Of a stretch of DNA of 64,000 nt, positions 44,713-53,500 are shown in pieces. Source of the DNA: JAVBLD01 sp031553705 (lineage in GTDB: Bacteria; Bacteroidota; Bacteroidia; Bacteroidales; Marinifilaceae). Position numbers and translations under genes: made by a program. Under the pieces are notes generated by a model, which searched no databases, was not told the DNA's origin, and saw nothing but the letters and a program-made list of their open reading frames with translations. Every line of letters starts with the position of its first letter. Position 1 is the stretch's first letter. The stretch is taken from positions 30,473 through 94,472 of the forward strand of contig JAVBLD010000033.1 of the NCBI GenBank assembly GCA_031553705.1, written 5' to 3'.

Positions 44713-45534
44713 ATGGCAAAGGATATTGATGTAACCCAAGGAAGCTGGTGCGAACTGGTTTTTGCAGGGAAGAACAAAGAATATGGAGCATATATTCTCC
44801 GTAAAAGTTCTTCTAGACGCCATATCGTGGCTTTTTTCCTGATTATAGCTTTTACGCTGTTTGTAATGGCTCTTCCGATGTTTGTCCGTCTGTTGACACC
44901 TGCGAAAACGGATAAAGATGTAGTCGGCGTGACTGAATTGTCGAATATTAAAATGGAACTGCCTGAAGTAAAAGAGGAAAATAAAGTGGTCGCAGTTAAT
45001 GTGCCTCCTCCTCCGACTTTGAAAAGTACGATTAAGTTCACGGCTCCCGTGATTAAAAAAGACGAGGAAGTCAGAGAAGAGGATGAGATGAAAACACAGG
45101 ATGAGTTGAACCAGGCAAAAGCGGCAATTTCGGTGGCGGACGTGAAAGGTAATGATGAAGAGACCGGTAAAGATATTGCCGATCTGGAAGATCATAAACT
45201 GGTAGTAGCTGATCCGGAGCAAGTTTTTACCGTTGTAGAACAAGCGCCTGAGTTTCCAGGGGGACCAGCTGCAATGAGAAAATGGATTGCTAAAGAACTG
45301 AAATATCCGGAGGTTGCTCTGGAGATGAATGTATCAGGACGTGTGATTGTACAGTTTGTTGTTGGTCGCGACGGAACAGTGAGAGACATAAAAATATTGA
45401 GACACGTAGATCAAGCGTTGGATAACGAAGCGATCCGTTTGGTAAAGAAAATGCCTAAATGGGTTCCCGGCAGGCAACGGGGAGAAGCTGTAAATGTTAG
45501 TTTTACGTTGCCGATTGTGTTTCAAACCGAATAG
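44713..45534 (+). CDS. tonB: TonB energy-transducing protein
   Basis: The 273-residue protein has an N-terminal cytosolic region with GKNKEYGAYILRKSSSRR, one membrane helix (about 38-58, IVAFFLIIAFTLFVMALPMF), a periplasmic linker containing VNVPPPPTLKSTIKFTAPVIKKDEEVREEDE, and a C-terminal TonB domain (about 190-270, ending in VPGRQRGEAVNVSFTLPIVF). The EYGAYxLR motif before the helix is typical of Bacteroidota TonB. The protein couples the ExbB/ExbD proton channel to SusC-type receptors. The proline linker is short compared with enterobacterial TonB. Confidence 0.93.
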   Translation: MAKDIDVTQGSWCELVFAGKNKEYGAYILRKSSSRRHIVAFFLIIAFTLFVMALPMFVRLLTPAKTDKDVVGVTELSNIKMELPEVKEENKVVAVNVPPPPTLKSTIKFTAPVIKKDEEVREEDEMKTQDELNQAKAAISVADVKGNDEETGKDIADLEDHKLVVADPEQVFTVVEQAPEFPGGPAAMRKWIAKELKYPEVALEMNVSGRVIVQFVVGRDGTVRDIKILRHVDQALDNEAIRLVKKMPKWVPGRQRGEAVNVSFTLPIVFQTE

Positions 45535-45548
45535 TCTGATTGTCGCTT

Positions 45549-46493
45549 ATGAATGTATTTTGGAATTATATAGGGTGTTTTTGTCTATGTTTATTGTTGA
45601 CTGCTTGCCGGGGGAAAAAGTCGGAAATGCAGGATACGTTATTTAGCGGTATTGTTCCGGTAGCTATAGATGAAACGCTCTCCCCGTTCGTACAGGAGGA
45701 GATAGATGTGTTTGAAGCTCAATATCCACTGGCGCACATTCTTCCAAGATACACAGATGAAGTGAGTGCAATAAATCTGTTACTGCAGGATAGCGTACGT
45801 ATGGTTATAGCTACCCGTCCGTTGACAGAGGAGGAAGTTTCCTATTTTAACAGTCGGAAATTCTATCCCAGATCGATAAAGATCGCAACGGACGGGATAG
45901 CCATGATTATACATAAACAACATGCTGATTCCATTATCAATGTAGCAGGATTACAACAAATATTTTCCGGAGAAGTTACACAATGGAATGAGCTGTTTCC
46001 TAAATCCGTGCAAAAAACGATACAGATTGTATACGATCATCGGAATTCCAGTACGGTTCGTTATGTTCTGGATTCGATCTGCCGGGGTAAACCTTTGTCC
46101 GAAAACTCTTATGCTGCAGGAACGAACCGTAAAGTAATAGAATATGTGGCTCGTACACCGGGGACATTGGGAGTAATTGGTGTAAACTGGATCAGTGAAG
46201 AACAGGATTCACTGTCTAGGGAATTTTTGAGAGACGTACAAGTGATGCGAATCAGTCAGTTGTCAATACCTGATTACCGGAATAGTTTTCAACCTTACCA
46301 GTATTATCTTTATTCCGGACAATATCCGTTCACCCGGAGTATTTATATATTATTGAATGATCCTAGGAGTGGGCTGATTTCTGGATTTACTTCTTTTATA
46401 ACAGCTTCCAGAGGACAGCGGATCATTTTGAAGGCCGGATTGCTGCCGGCAATAATGCCTGTAAATGTTGTAAATATAAGAAATGAACTTTGA
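45549..46493 (+). CDS. PstS-like phosphate-binding lipoprotein
   Basis: TTG at 45540 is possible, but ATG at 45549 gives a cleaner start (314 residues) 14 bases after tonB. The signal ends with a lipobox (LCLLLTAC). The mature protein fits the periplasmic type II binding protein fold: IVPVAIDETLSPFVQEEI, IATRPLTEEEVSYF, the AGLQQIFSGEVTQWNELF segment, DHRNSSTVRYVLD and GVIGVNWISEEQ. Its position after tonB in an energising operon is common in Bacteroidota. Whether it binds phosphate is unproven. A 9-bp hairpin overlaps its stop codon. Confidence 0.82.
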   Translation: MNVFWNYIGCFCLCLLLTACRGKKSEMQDTLFSGIVPVAIDETLSPFVQEEIDVFEAQYPLAHILPRYTDEVSAINLLLQDSVRMVIATRPLTEEEVSYFNSRKFYPRSIKIATDGIAMIIHKQHADSIINVAGLQQIFSGEVTQWNELFPKSVQKTIQIVYDHRNSSTVRYVLDSICRGKPLSENSYAAGTNRKVIEYVARTPGTLGVIGVNWISEEQDSLSREFLRDVQVMRISQLSIPDYRNSFQPYQYYLYSGQYPFTRSIYILLNDPRSGLISGFTSFITASRGQRIILKAGLLPAIMPVNVVNIRNEL

Positions 46494-46512
46494 TGACGGA
46501 AGTCGTCATCAA
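46490..46512 (+). other. Intercistronic hairpin over the pstS-like stop codon
   Basis: Perfect 9-bp inverted repeat TTGATGACG (46490-46498) and CGTCATCAA (46504-46512) with loop GAAGT. It includes the stop codon of the binding-protein gene and has no U-tract, so it is not a terminator. It may stabilise the 3' end or adjust expression of the downstream TPR gene. Confidence 0.45.
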
Positions 46513-46526
46513 TTAATTGTATCAAA

Positions 46527-48182
46527 ATGATGAATGCGTTAAAAATAGGATGTTGTATCGGATTGCTATTCGTTAGTTTTGGAAGTATCGCGGATAATAA
46601 GACCGGGATTGATTTGTATGAATCAGGAATGTATAGTGCTTCTAAAGCTTATTTTCTTAAGAAACTAAATACACTTCCGCAAGAAGAAAAGGCCGAGGCT
46701 TATTACTATTTAGGTGAAGATTATTTGATGCTAGGGCGGCCTGATTCAGCTCAGTTTTATTATAAAAAAGGAATAGAGGTTGCCCCGGAATATCCTTACA
46801 ATCATATAGGGATGGGGAAACTGATGCTGAAAGATCATGAAAAAGAGGTAGACGTTGCTTATAAAGATATTCTCTCCATAAAAGAGAACAGACGGGATAT
46901 AAAGATTCGTTTGGCCATAGCTGAAGCCTATATTTATGCAGGTAATATGATAAAGGCAGAAGAATATATCGACCAGGCAAAACAGATGGATCCTAAAAGT
47001 GGGTTACCATTTATTGTCGAAGGCGATATGTTGTTACGTCAGGGACATTTGGGACAGGCTGCTTCAAAATATGACATGGCGCTTTATTTTTCTCCGGACC
47101 TATTAGGAGCTTATCTTAAGGCTGCCCGTATTTATATGACGATAAACCATACGGTATCATCTGAAAAACTGCTTAAGGCACAGCAGATAGCTCCTGATTT
47201 CAGCGGTATATACTCTATTTTAGGAGAATTACACGAAATAAAAGGAGATAGTAAAAACGCAGCGGATAATTATACACGCTTTATAAATGCCGGAAATTAT
47301 GATGTGGAGCATCTGCTTCGTTATGCAGGTATTCTTTATTTTGATAAACAATACGATAAAATACTTCCGATTATTAAACCGGTTTTGGCAGCTCAGCCTG
47401 ACAACGTTGTTGCCAAACGGTTGAATGCTTATGTTTCATCAAAACTGGAACCGGGACTGGCGAGTTTAGATATAGTTAAGAACTTTATAGAGACGACGCC
47501 TGAAAAAGAGATTATTTATCAGGACTATATCTGTTATGCTGACGAACTCGCATTAAGCAAGCAATATGCAGAGGCATCGATATATTATAAAAAAGCTTTC
47601 CAGAAGGATGGAACGAAGAAGAACCTTCTTTTGGAAATAGCCGAAATGTATGCAAAGACCCCGCAATTAGATTCGGCTGCCCGGTATTATGATCTTTACC
47701 TGGCTCAGGTTGGACCGGATCCGTCTGTTTTCTTGAAACAGGGACGGAACTATTACAACATGGCAAGTTTGGATAGTATCCCAGAAACCAAAAACATGTT
47801 GTTTCATAAAGCCGATTCGATGTTTACAAAACTTACGGAAGTAGCGCCGAATAGTTATGTTGGTTACTTCTGGAGAGCACGTACCAATTCGGCATTGGAT
47901 CCGGAAACAACTCAAGGTTTAGCCAAACCTTTCTATGAGAAAGTTGTCGAAATTACTTTAAAACAACCGGAACGTTTTAGACGGGAACTGATAGAAAGTT
48001 ATAAATATTTGGGTTATTATTATTATGTGAAAGCCGATACGATCACAACCAAAAATAATGGTAATCCGGATAAGGCCAAAGAGGAGTATAATATCGCTAA
48101 AGATTACTTTTCAAAGATTCTTGCTATTGATCCTAACGACGAGGTTGCAGCAAAAGCGCTCAAGGATATAAATATAAAGTAA
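46527..48182 (+). CDS. TPR-repeat periplasmic protein of the TonB operon
   Basis: The 551-residue protein begins with a signal-like stretch (IGCCIGLLFVSFGSIAD) and consists of tandem tetratricopeptide repeats: EEKAEAYYYLGEDYLMLGRP, AEYPYNHIGMGKLM, and similar repeats through to the C-terminus, ending with a typical PDKAKEEYNIAKDYFSKILAIDP. TPR arrays mediate protein binding, here probably in the periplasm with ExbB/ExbD/TonB or the binding lipoprotein. It is the last gene of the run, ending at a terminator hairpin (48233-48266). The partner is not known. Confidence 0.82.
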   Translation: MMNALKIGCCIGLLFVSFGSIADNKTGIDLYESGMYSASKAYFLKKLNTLPQEEKAEAYYYLGEDYLMLGRPDSAQFYYKKGIEVAPEYPYNHIGMGKLMLKDHEKEVDVAYKDILSIKENRRDIKIRLAIAEAYIYAGNMIKAEEYIDQAKQMDPKSGLPFIVEGDMLLRQGHLGQAASKYDMALYFSPDLLGAYLKAARIYMTINHTVSSEKLLKAQQIAPDFSGIYSILGELHEIKGDSKNAADNYTRFINAGNYDVEHLLRYAGILYFDKQYDKILPIIKPVLAAQPDNVVAKRLNAYVSSKLEPGLASLDIVKNFIETTPEKEIIYQDYICYADELALSKQYAEASIYYKKAFQKDGTKKNLLLEIAEMYAKTPQLDSAARYYDLYLAQVGPDPSVFLKQGRNYYNMASLDSIPETKNMLFHKADSMFTKLTEVAPNSYVGYFWRARTNSALDPETTQGLAKPFYEKVVEITLKQPERFRRELIESYKYLGYYYYVKADTITTKNNGNPDKAKEEYNIAKDYFSKILAIDPNDEVAAKALKDINIK

Positions 48183-48232
48183 AGCGATTGTATTGCAAAA
48201 TTGTATTTTGCATGATACAAATCAGAAAAAAG

Positions 48233-48266
48233 ATAAGGTAGATTCGGTAGGATCTGCCTTATTTTT
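48233..48266 (+). terminator. Terminator of the TonB operon
   Basis: Inverted repeat with arms 48233-48243 and 48252-48262 (one G-U pair), 8-base loop, and a T-run to 48266. The right arm and T-run (48251-48266) are identical to the terminator at 41791-41806. Confidence 0.75.
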
Positions 48267-48297
48267 ATAAATCACAGCAATTATACAGGAAAAAAAT

Positions 48298-48323
48298 AAA
48301 GAGCCTGATTTTTCAGACTCTTT
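48298..48323 (-). terminator. Terminator of the initiator tRNA gene
   Basis: Arms 48298-48307 and 48314-48323 (one C-A mismatch) with a 6-base loop, followed on the minus strand by a T-tract (complement of 48291-48300). It lies three bases after the mature tRNA end. Confidence 0.7.
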
Positions 48324-48325
48324 AG

Positions 48326-48398
<73 letters not shown>

Positions 48399-48537
48399 AT
48401 GTTAGTCAATACCTCCGTATTGCGAGTGCAAATATATAATCATTATTTGAAAAATCCAAATAGTGGTGTAAAAAAAATAATATTTATATTGGCAGTTGTT
48501 TTTGTAATGAAATCATGATTATTAGAATAAAACATAA

Positions 48538-49071
48538 ATGGTAGATTTAAAACGAATTAAGGATTCGGGTGACCCCTCTTTTTTAAAGTTGATCCCACTT
48601 TATTTGAGTGCATTTCCGAAGGAGGAAAGACGGAGAGTGGAACCTCTGAAACAATTGATAGAAAAGCGTGCAGAGATGTATTTTAATGCCGTTATTTCCG
48701 ATGATAAATTAGCTGGATTGTTTGTCTATTGGGATTTTAAAACATTTTACTATATAGAGCATCTGGTAATATTTCCGGAGATGCGAAGTCGAAATATAGG
48801 CCAACAGGTACTAGGCTTCGCAGAAAATCATTTGATAAAATTAAGATTGTTGGAGGTGGAACCGGCGATCGATCAATTGACAACACGACGGGTAAATTAT
48901 TATTTGCGCAATGGATATAATGTATTAGACCGTGATTATTTACAACCTTCTTATGACGGCGTACGAGCTTCAGTCCGGCTTTGGATTATGGGAAATAAGG
49001 CAATTACAGGACAGGAATTACAGAAATATATCCAGATAATCCAGAAAGAGGTCTATTATCAGAATCGATAA
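48538..49071 (+). CDS. GNAT-family N-acetyltransferase
   Basis: A 177-residue cytosolic protein with the GNAT fold: LIPLYLSAFPKEERRRVEPLK at the start, the beta4 strand FYYIEHLVIFPEMRSRNIGQQVL with an R-x-x-N-I-G version of the acetyl-CoA loop (usual Q/RxxGxG/A), and RRVNYYLRNGYNVLDRDYLQPS at the C-terminus. The acceptor is unknown. A tryptophan-rich variation of the P-loop (NIGQQ) is within family variation. It has no operon partner; 149 bases with a promoter box separate it from the next gene. Confidence 0.8.
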   Translation: MVDLKRIKDSGDPSFLKLIPLYLSAFPKEERRRVEPLKQLIEKRAEMYFNAVISDDKLAGLFVYWDFKTFYYIEHLVIFPEMRSRNIGQQVLGFAENHLIKLRLLEVEPAIDQLTTRRVNYYLRNGYNVLDRDYLQPSYDGVRASVRLWIMGNKAITGQELQKYIQIIQKEVYYQNR

Positions 49072-49149
49072 AAAAGCAAGGTATAAATTATAAAACAATT
49101 TATTGTCCGTACATACCGGAAAGTAGAGAAATAAATGCTGAATAATAAG

Positions 49150-49157
49150 TACTTTTG
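49150..49157 (+). promoter_or_regulatory. -7 promoter box for the nitronate monooxygenase-like gene
   Basis: TACTTTTG matches TAnnTTTG, 68 bases upstream of the ATG at 49226. Confidence 0.4.
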
Positions 49158-49225
49158 TACGGTTATTTTTTATTTGAAAATGCGTGGAGAAGTAGATATA
49201 TGTATAATATTTTTTTAATGTGATA

Positions 49226-50302
49226 ATGGAAAAACTAAATATAGGCAACCTATCTGTCCAGGTTCCAATCATTCAAGGAGGAATGGGAGTTGGCATATCA
49301 CTTTCCGGACTGGCTTCAGCTGTCGCAAATGAAGGTGGAGTGGGGGTTATATCAGCTGCAGGCTTAGGGTTACTATACAGGAACCTGTCTAAGGATTATT
49401 TGGAAGCGAGTATTATGGGATTAAAGGAAGAGTTGAAAAAGGCAAGAGAGAAGACAAAAGGGATTATTGGAGTGAATATTATGGTCGCTTTATCGAATTT
49501 TACCGACATGGTGAAGACAGCGATGACGGAGAAAGCGGATATTATATTTGCCGGGGCAGGAATGCCGCTAAATCTTCCTTCTTTTTTACAGAAAGACAGC
49601 GTAACGAAATTGGTACCGATTGTTTCTTCTGGCCGTGCGGCAAAGTTAATTTGTGAAAAGTGGAAAAGTGCCTATAATTACTTGCCCGATGCAATGGTAG
49701 TAGAGGGGCCGAAGGCGGGAGGACATTTAGGTTTTAAGAGCGAACAGATTGATGACGAGCATTATAAACTGGAGGTGATATTACCGGAAGTGCTTGTTGA
49801 AATAAGGGAAATCGAACGGCAATATAATAAAAAGATTCCGGTAATTGCTGCCGGAGGAATCTACACCGGAGATGATATGCGCCATATTATGGAACTGGGG
49901 GCTGACGGAGTACAATTGGGATCCCGTTTTGTCACGACTACCGAATGTGATGCGTCGGATGTTTTTAAACAAGCCTATATTGATGCGCATGAGGAAGATA
50001 TCCAGATTATTAAGAGTCCGGTAGGGATGCCGGGAAGAGCTATTTTCAGTAATTTTATCCAAAAGATCAAGGATGGAAAGAAGCAACCTAAGGCATGCCC
50101 TTTTCATTGTATTAAAACTTGCGATATAAGTAAAAGTCCTTACTGTATTATTACAGCTCTTTACAATGCTTTTAAAGGCAATATGGAGGATGGGTACGCC
50201 TTTGCCGGTTCGAATGCTTTTAAAGCGACGGCAATTACTTCTGTAAAGGAGACTTTCCGGTCGTTATTGGAAGAGTTTAACAGAAAAGGAGGAAAAGAAT
50301 AA
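49226..50302 (+). CDS. Nitronate monooxygenase/FabK-like flavoprotein
   Basis: A GTG at 49220 is in frame, but ATG at 49226 is preferred (358 residues). The protein is an FMN-binding TIM barrel of the NPD/FabK family: VPIIQGGMGVGISLSGLASA and GGVGVISAAGLG at the start, IIGVNIMVALSNF, VVEGPKAGGHLGF, PVIAAGGIYTGDDMRHIMELGADGVQLGSRF, then a Cys-rich tail with CPFHCIKTCDISKSPYC. The tail's cysteines could bind a metal or Fe-S cluster, unusual for simple nitronate monooxygenases. Substrate is therefore open: enoyl-ACP reduction or nitronate oxidation. A terminator follows. Confidence 0.85.
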   Translation: MEKLNIGNLSVQVPIIQGGMGVGISLSGLASAVANEGGVGVISAAGLGLLYRNLSKDYLEASIMGLKEELKKAREKTKGIIGVNIMVALSNFTDMVKTAMTEKADIIFAGAGMPLNLPSFLQKDSVTKLVPIVSSGRAAKLICEKWKSAYNYLPDAMVVEGPKAGGHLGFKSEQIDDEHYKLEVILPEVLVEIREIERQYNKKIPVIAAGGIYTGDDMRHIMELGADGVQLGSRFVTTTECDASDVFKQAYIDAHEEDIQIIKSPVGMPGRAIFSNFIQKIKDGKKQPKACPFHCIKTCDISKSPYCIITALYNAFKGNMEDGYAFAGSNAFKATAITSVKETFRSLLEEFNRKGGKE

Positions 50303-50330
50303 ACGATAAAATAGCATTAAAACAATTGAG

Positions 50331-50360
50331 AGCGGAGCCTTTATAGGGTTTCGCTTTTTT
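50331..50360 (+). terminator. Terminator after the nitronate monooxygenase-like gene
   Basis: Arms AGCGGAGCC (50331-50339) and GGGTTTCGCT (50346-50354; two G-U pairs) with a short loop, followed by TTTTTT at 50355-50360. Confidence 0.7.
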
Positions 50361-50425
50361 AATTTTTGCTCAATCGTGCTCCAATAAGTTTGTGATTGAT
50401 CCGATGTTATTATCAAAAATAAGTT

Positions 50426-50433
50426 TATTTTTG
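50426..50433 (+). promoter_or_regulatory. -7 promoter box upstream of the triple-AAA gene
   Basis: TATTTTTG matches TAnnTTTG; it is 156 bases upstream of the ATG at 50590, so the leader would be long. Confidence 0.35.
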
Positions 50434-50589
50434 TAAGATTACGAACGTTTTATATGAATGATCGTAATAAAGAGAGGATAGTAAGTGACAGAAAGCAAGG
50501 TGCAAGAATAATAGATAACTAATGAGATTGTAATATTAAGGAGGTAAGAAACTCTTAACCCCTGATTTTTAATTTTTAATTGATATACG

Positions 50590-53500
50590 ATGGAAAAGGT
50601 AGCCGGACAGCAACCTACGAAAGAAGTAGAGTGTGCAATTAAAAGAGTACAGGTAAGTTGCAGTAATGTCGTGAATTATTTAGGTGAAAAGAATTATCGT
50701 ACGGTCTATAGGTTACAGGAAATTCAGGAATTTTTTATAGATACGGAACTGATAAATAAACGATATACGGAAAACGATTGGATGGCGGACGCGACTGTGC
50801 GTTTGTTCTGGTTTAACGGAAAACAAGCGGAGTGTGTGGCGGAGAAGAACGATCAGATTATGGTAGACAAAAAGGAGAGTCTTATTCGTTATGAAACGTT
50901 GTTCGCCGGGTCCGATTTCCGGTTTAAAGAGGGAATCTTCCGGGTGACGGTTGAGATAAATGGAGTGGGCGGGGAATCTGACGATCTTTATGTGATGGGG
51001 AGTCATGCACAATTGGCGGATTATTTTCAGGTAACACATGTTGGGATCGATAAATGTTGTGAAGAGACGGTAGAGGAGAGTAATAAGCGCCCCCATTCGT
51101 TCCGGGGACTTGATATTACTAAATTGCAGGATGTCCGGTTTTATTTTCTCGCCCATAATCAGTTGAAAAGAGAATGGGTGTATGAGTTTTTTATCCATTT
51201 GTTAAACCGGAACGGAGGAATAAAGACTGTAAAGATTGTAAAGTCTGGGCAATATATAAAAGATCCTTCCGGAAATCCACTTTTATGCTTTGCGATCGAT
51301 CTGGGAGAGGGAGTAGGAAATTTTTGGGAAGAGGATGAATACATACTTATACTTTCCTGCTTTGATCAGTTGGTTCTAACTTTATCCTTTACAGTAGGAA
51401 ATAAAGAGGTCCCTTATCGTTTTGAATCTGAAATTTTATCAGGCGGAAAACGGCAACCTTTTATGCCCTTGAAAGCAACAGACCGGACTGTCGATAGTGA
51501 ACAGGCGATCAAGGATAAGGAAGAAGTCATGGACCGGTTATATCAACTGGCGGGGTTACGTAAAGTGAAGGAAGAGATTACACAGATATGTAATTATGCC
51601 GAGTTTATTCAATTGCGTCGGCAAAGCGGGTTTAGCGACGATTTTCCGAATATGCACATGGTTTTTACCGGTCATCCCGGTACCGGAAAAAATACAGTGG
51701 CCAAACTGGTAGGTGAGCTATTTTATAAAATGGGGATCCTGACGGTAGATAAAATAACCTCTTGCCAACGCAAAGATCTGGTAAAGGAAGGGATTGCTGC
51801 AGAAGAACAACTTGTGCGGCAGGTGTTGACTTCTGCCGACGGAGGAATTTTGTTTATTGAAGACGGAGGAGACTTCTTTAATTCGGGTGACCCGAATGAT
51901 CGCGGGATCGTAGTTTTGCACATGTTGTTTGATATACTTATACAGGAACAACCTCAGGTTGTAGTTATCCTAGCATGCGATACGGATGAATTTGCCGGAT
52001 TGGAGGTGATCGCAGGCGATCTGAAAAAAATCTTTCCGTATCAACTCTATTTCGAAGATTATACGCCGGAGGAGCTAATGGATATTGCACGTAAAAAAAT
52101 GAAAAAGAGACAGTTCAGATTTACTCCGGGGGCGGAAGAGAAATTTTTAAAACTGTTGAAAAAAGCCTACACTGCAAAAGGAATCGATTTTACAAACGGA
52201 TGTTATATCGATGAACAGATTGAAGATGCGGCAATATGTATGTCCAAGCGGGTGATGGCCAATCATTCCGAAACACGGAACAAAGATGAGTTGATGTTGA
52301 TCAGGGAAGAGGATATTATAATTCCGCCTGATATGGATAGGGCAGAGCCGTTAGAGAGACTGAAGTCGATTGTCGGCCTCAAGGAATTGAAACAGAATAT
52401 CGCTCATCATCTGAATTATATTTATTTCATACATGAACGACAAAAGCACGGTTTTTCCGATGCTATGCCTCCGTTAAGTATGATCTTTAGCGGTAATCCA
52501 GGTACCGGTAAGATGACTGTGGCTAAGATGATGGGCGAAATATACTATTCGATCGGCGTTTTATCTAGTCCGAAGGTTACCGTACATAATGGACAGCTTC
52601 TGCCTACCGAAGGTGCTATAAGTCCAGAGCAGGGAGCCATGATGTTGTGGAATGCTGCTGAAGGCGGCATCCTGTATATCGACGAAGCGGATACTATGAT
52701 ACAAAATACGTTTGGAGTAGCGTTGCTTGAAGCGTTGCTTTCATTTTTATCGACGGAAGAGAATGGTGATACGATTATTATTCTGGCTGGTTATGCTGAT
52801 AATATGGAAAAGATGTTACAGGCAAATTCGGCATTAAAGAATTATTTTCCTTATCAGTTCCAATTTAATGATTATGAACCGGCAGAGTTGTTGGATATTG
52901 CTGTAGCTAAACTGAAAGAGAAAAACTATATTTTTCATCCCAAGGCAAAAGAAGCTTTTCAAAAATTAATCCAAGAAGCCTATGAAAAAAGGGAAAAACG
53001 CTTTGGGAATGCGCTTTTGGTGGAAAAATTTGTCGGCATAATCATCCGTAATATGTCGGAACGGACAATGAAGATTTGTCAAGAGCGGGAGTTGACCTAT
53101 AAGGAGATTACAACTATTATGGCTGTGGATATCCCGAAAAATATTTTTGAAATGCCCAAGTTGGAGAAAGATGTTTTCGATGAAACAGAAATAACCCTTG
53201 CATTGAAAGATCTTGATAAAATGGTAGGGCAGTCCAAAATAAAAAGCCAAATTCGGGATTTTGTCGAATTGACAAGGCATTATAGCCAGCAAGGAGTAAA
53301 ATTGACCACCCGCATGTCATTACAATGGTGTTTTACCGGAAATTCAGGAATGGGGAAAGGGACGGTTGCTCGGATTATTGGCCGGTTGTATAAGGCAATG
53401 GGTATTGTAAATAAAGGACATGTACTCGATTTTAAGGTAGAGAAGTTGATCGGACAGACTGAGGACGAAGCACAAAGAGGGATCGGAGAGGCATTGGCTC

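Noticed and set aside
44383..45243. A 286-codon minus-strand open frame opposite the second exbD and tonB
   Set aside because: It is antisense to two well-supported genes, has a biased Phe/His/Arg-rich composition and no recognisable domain or promoter.
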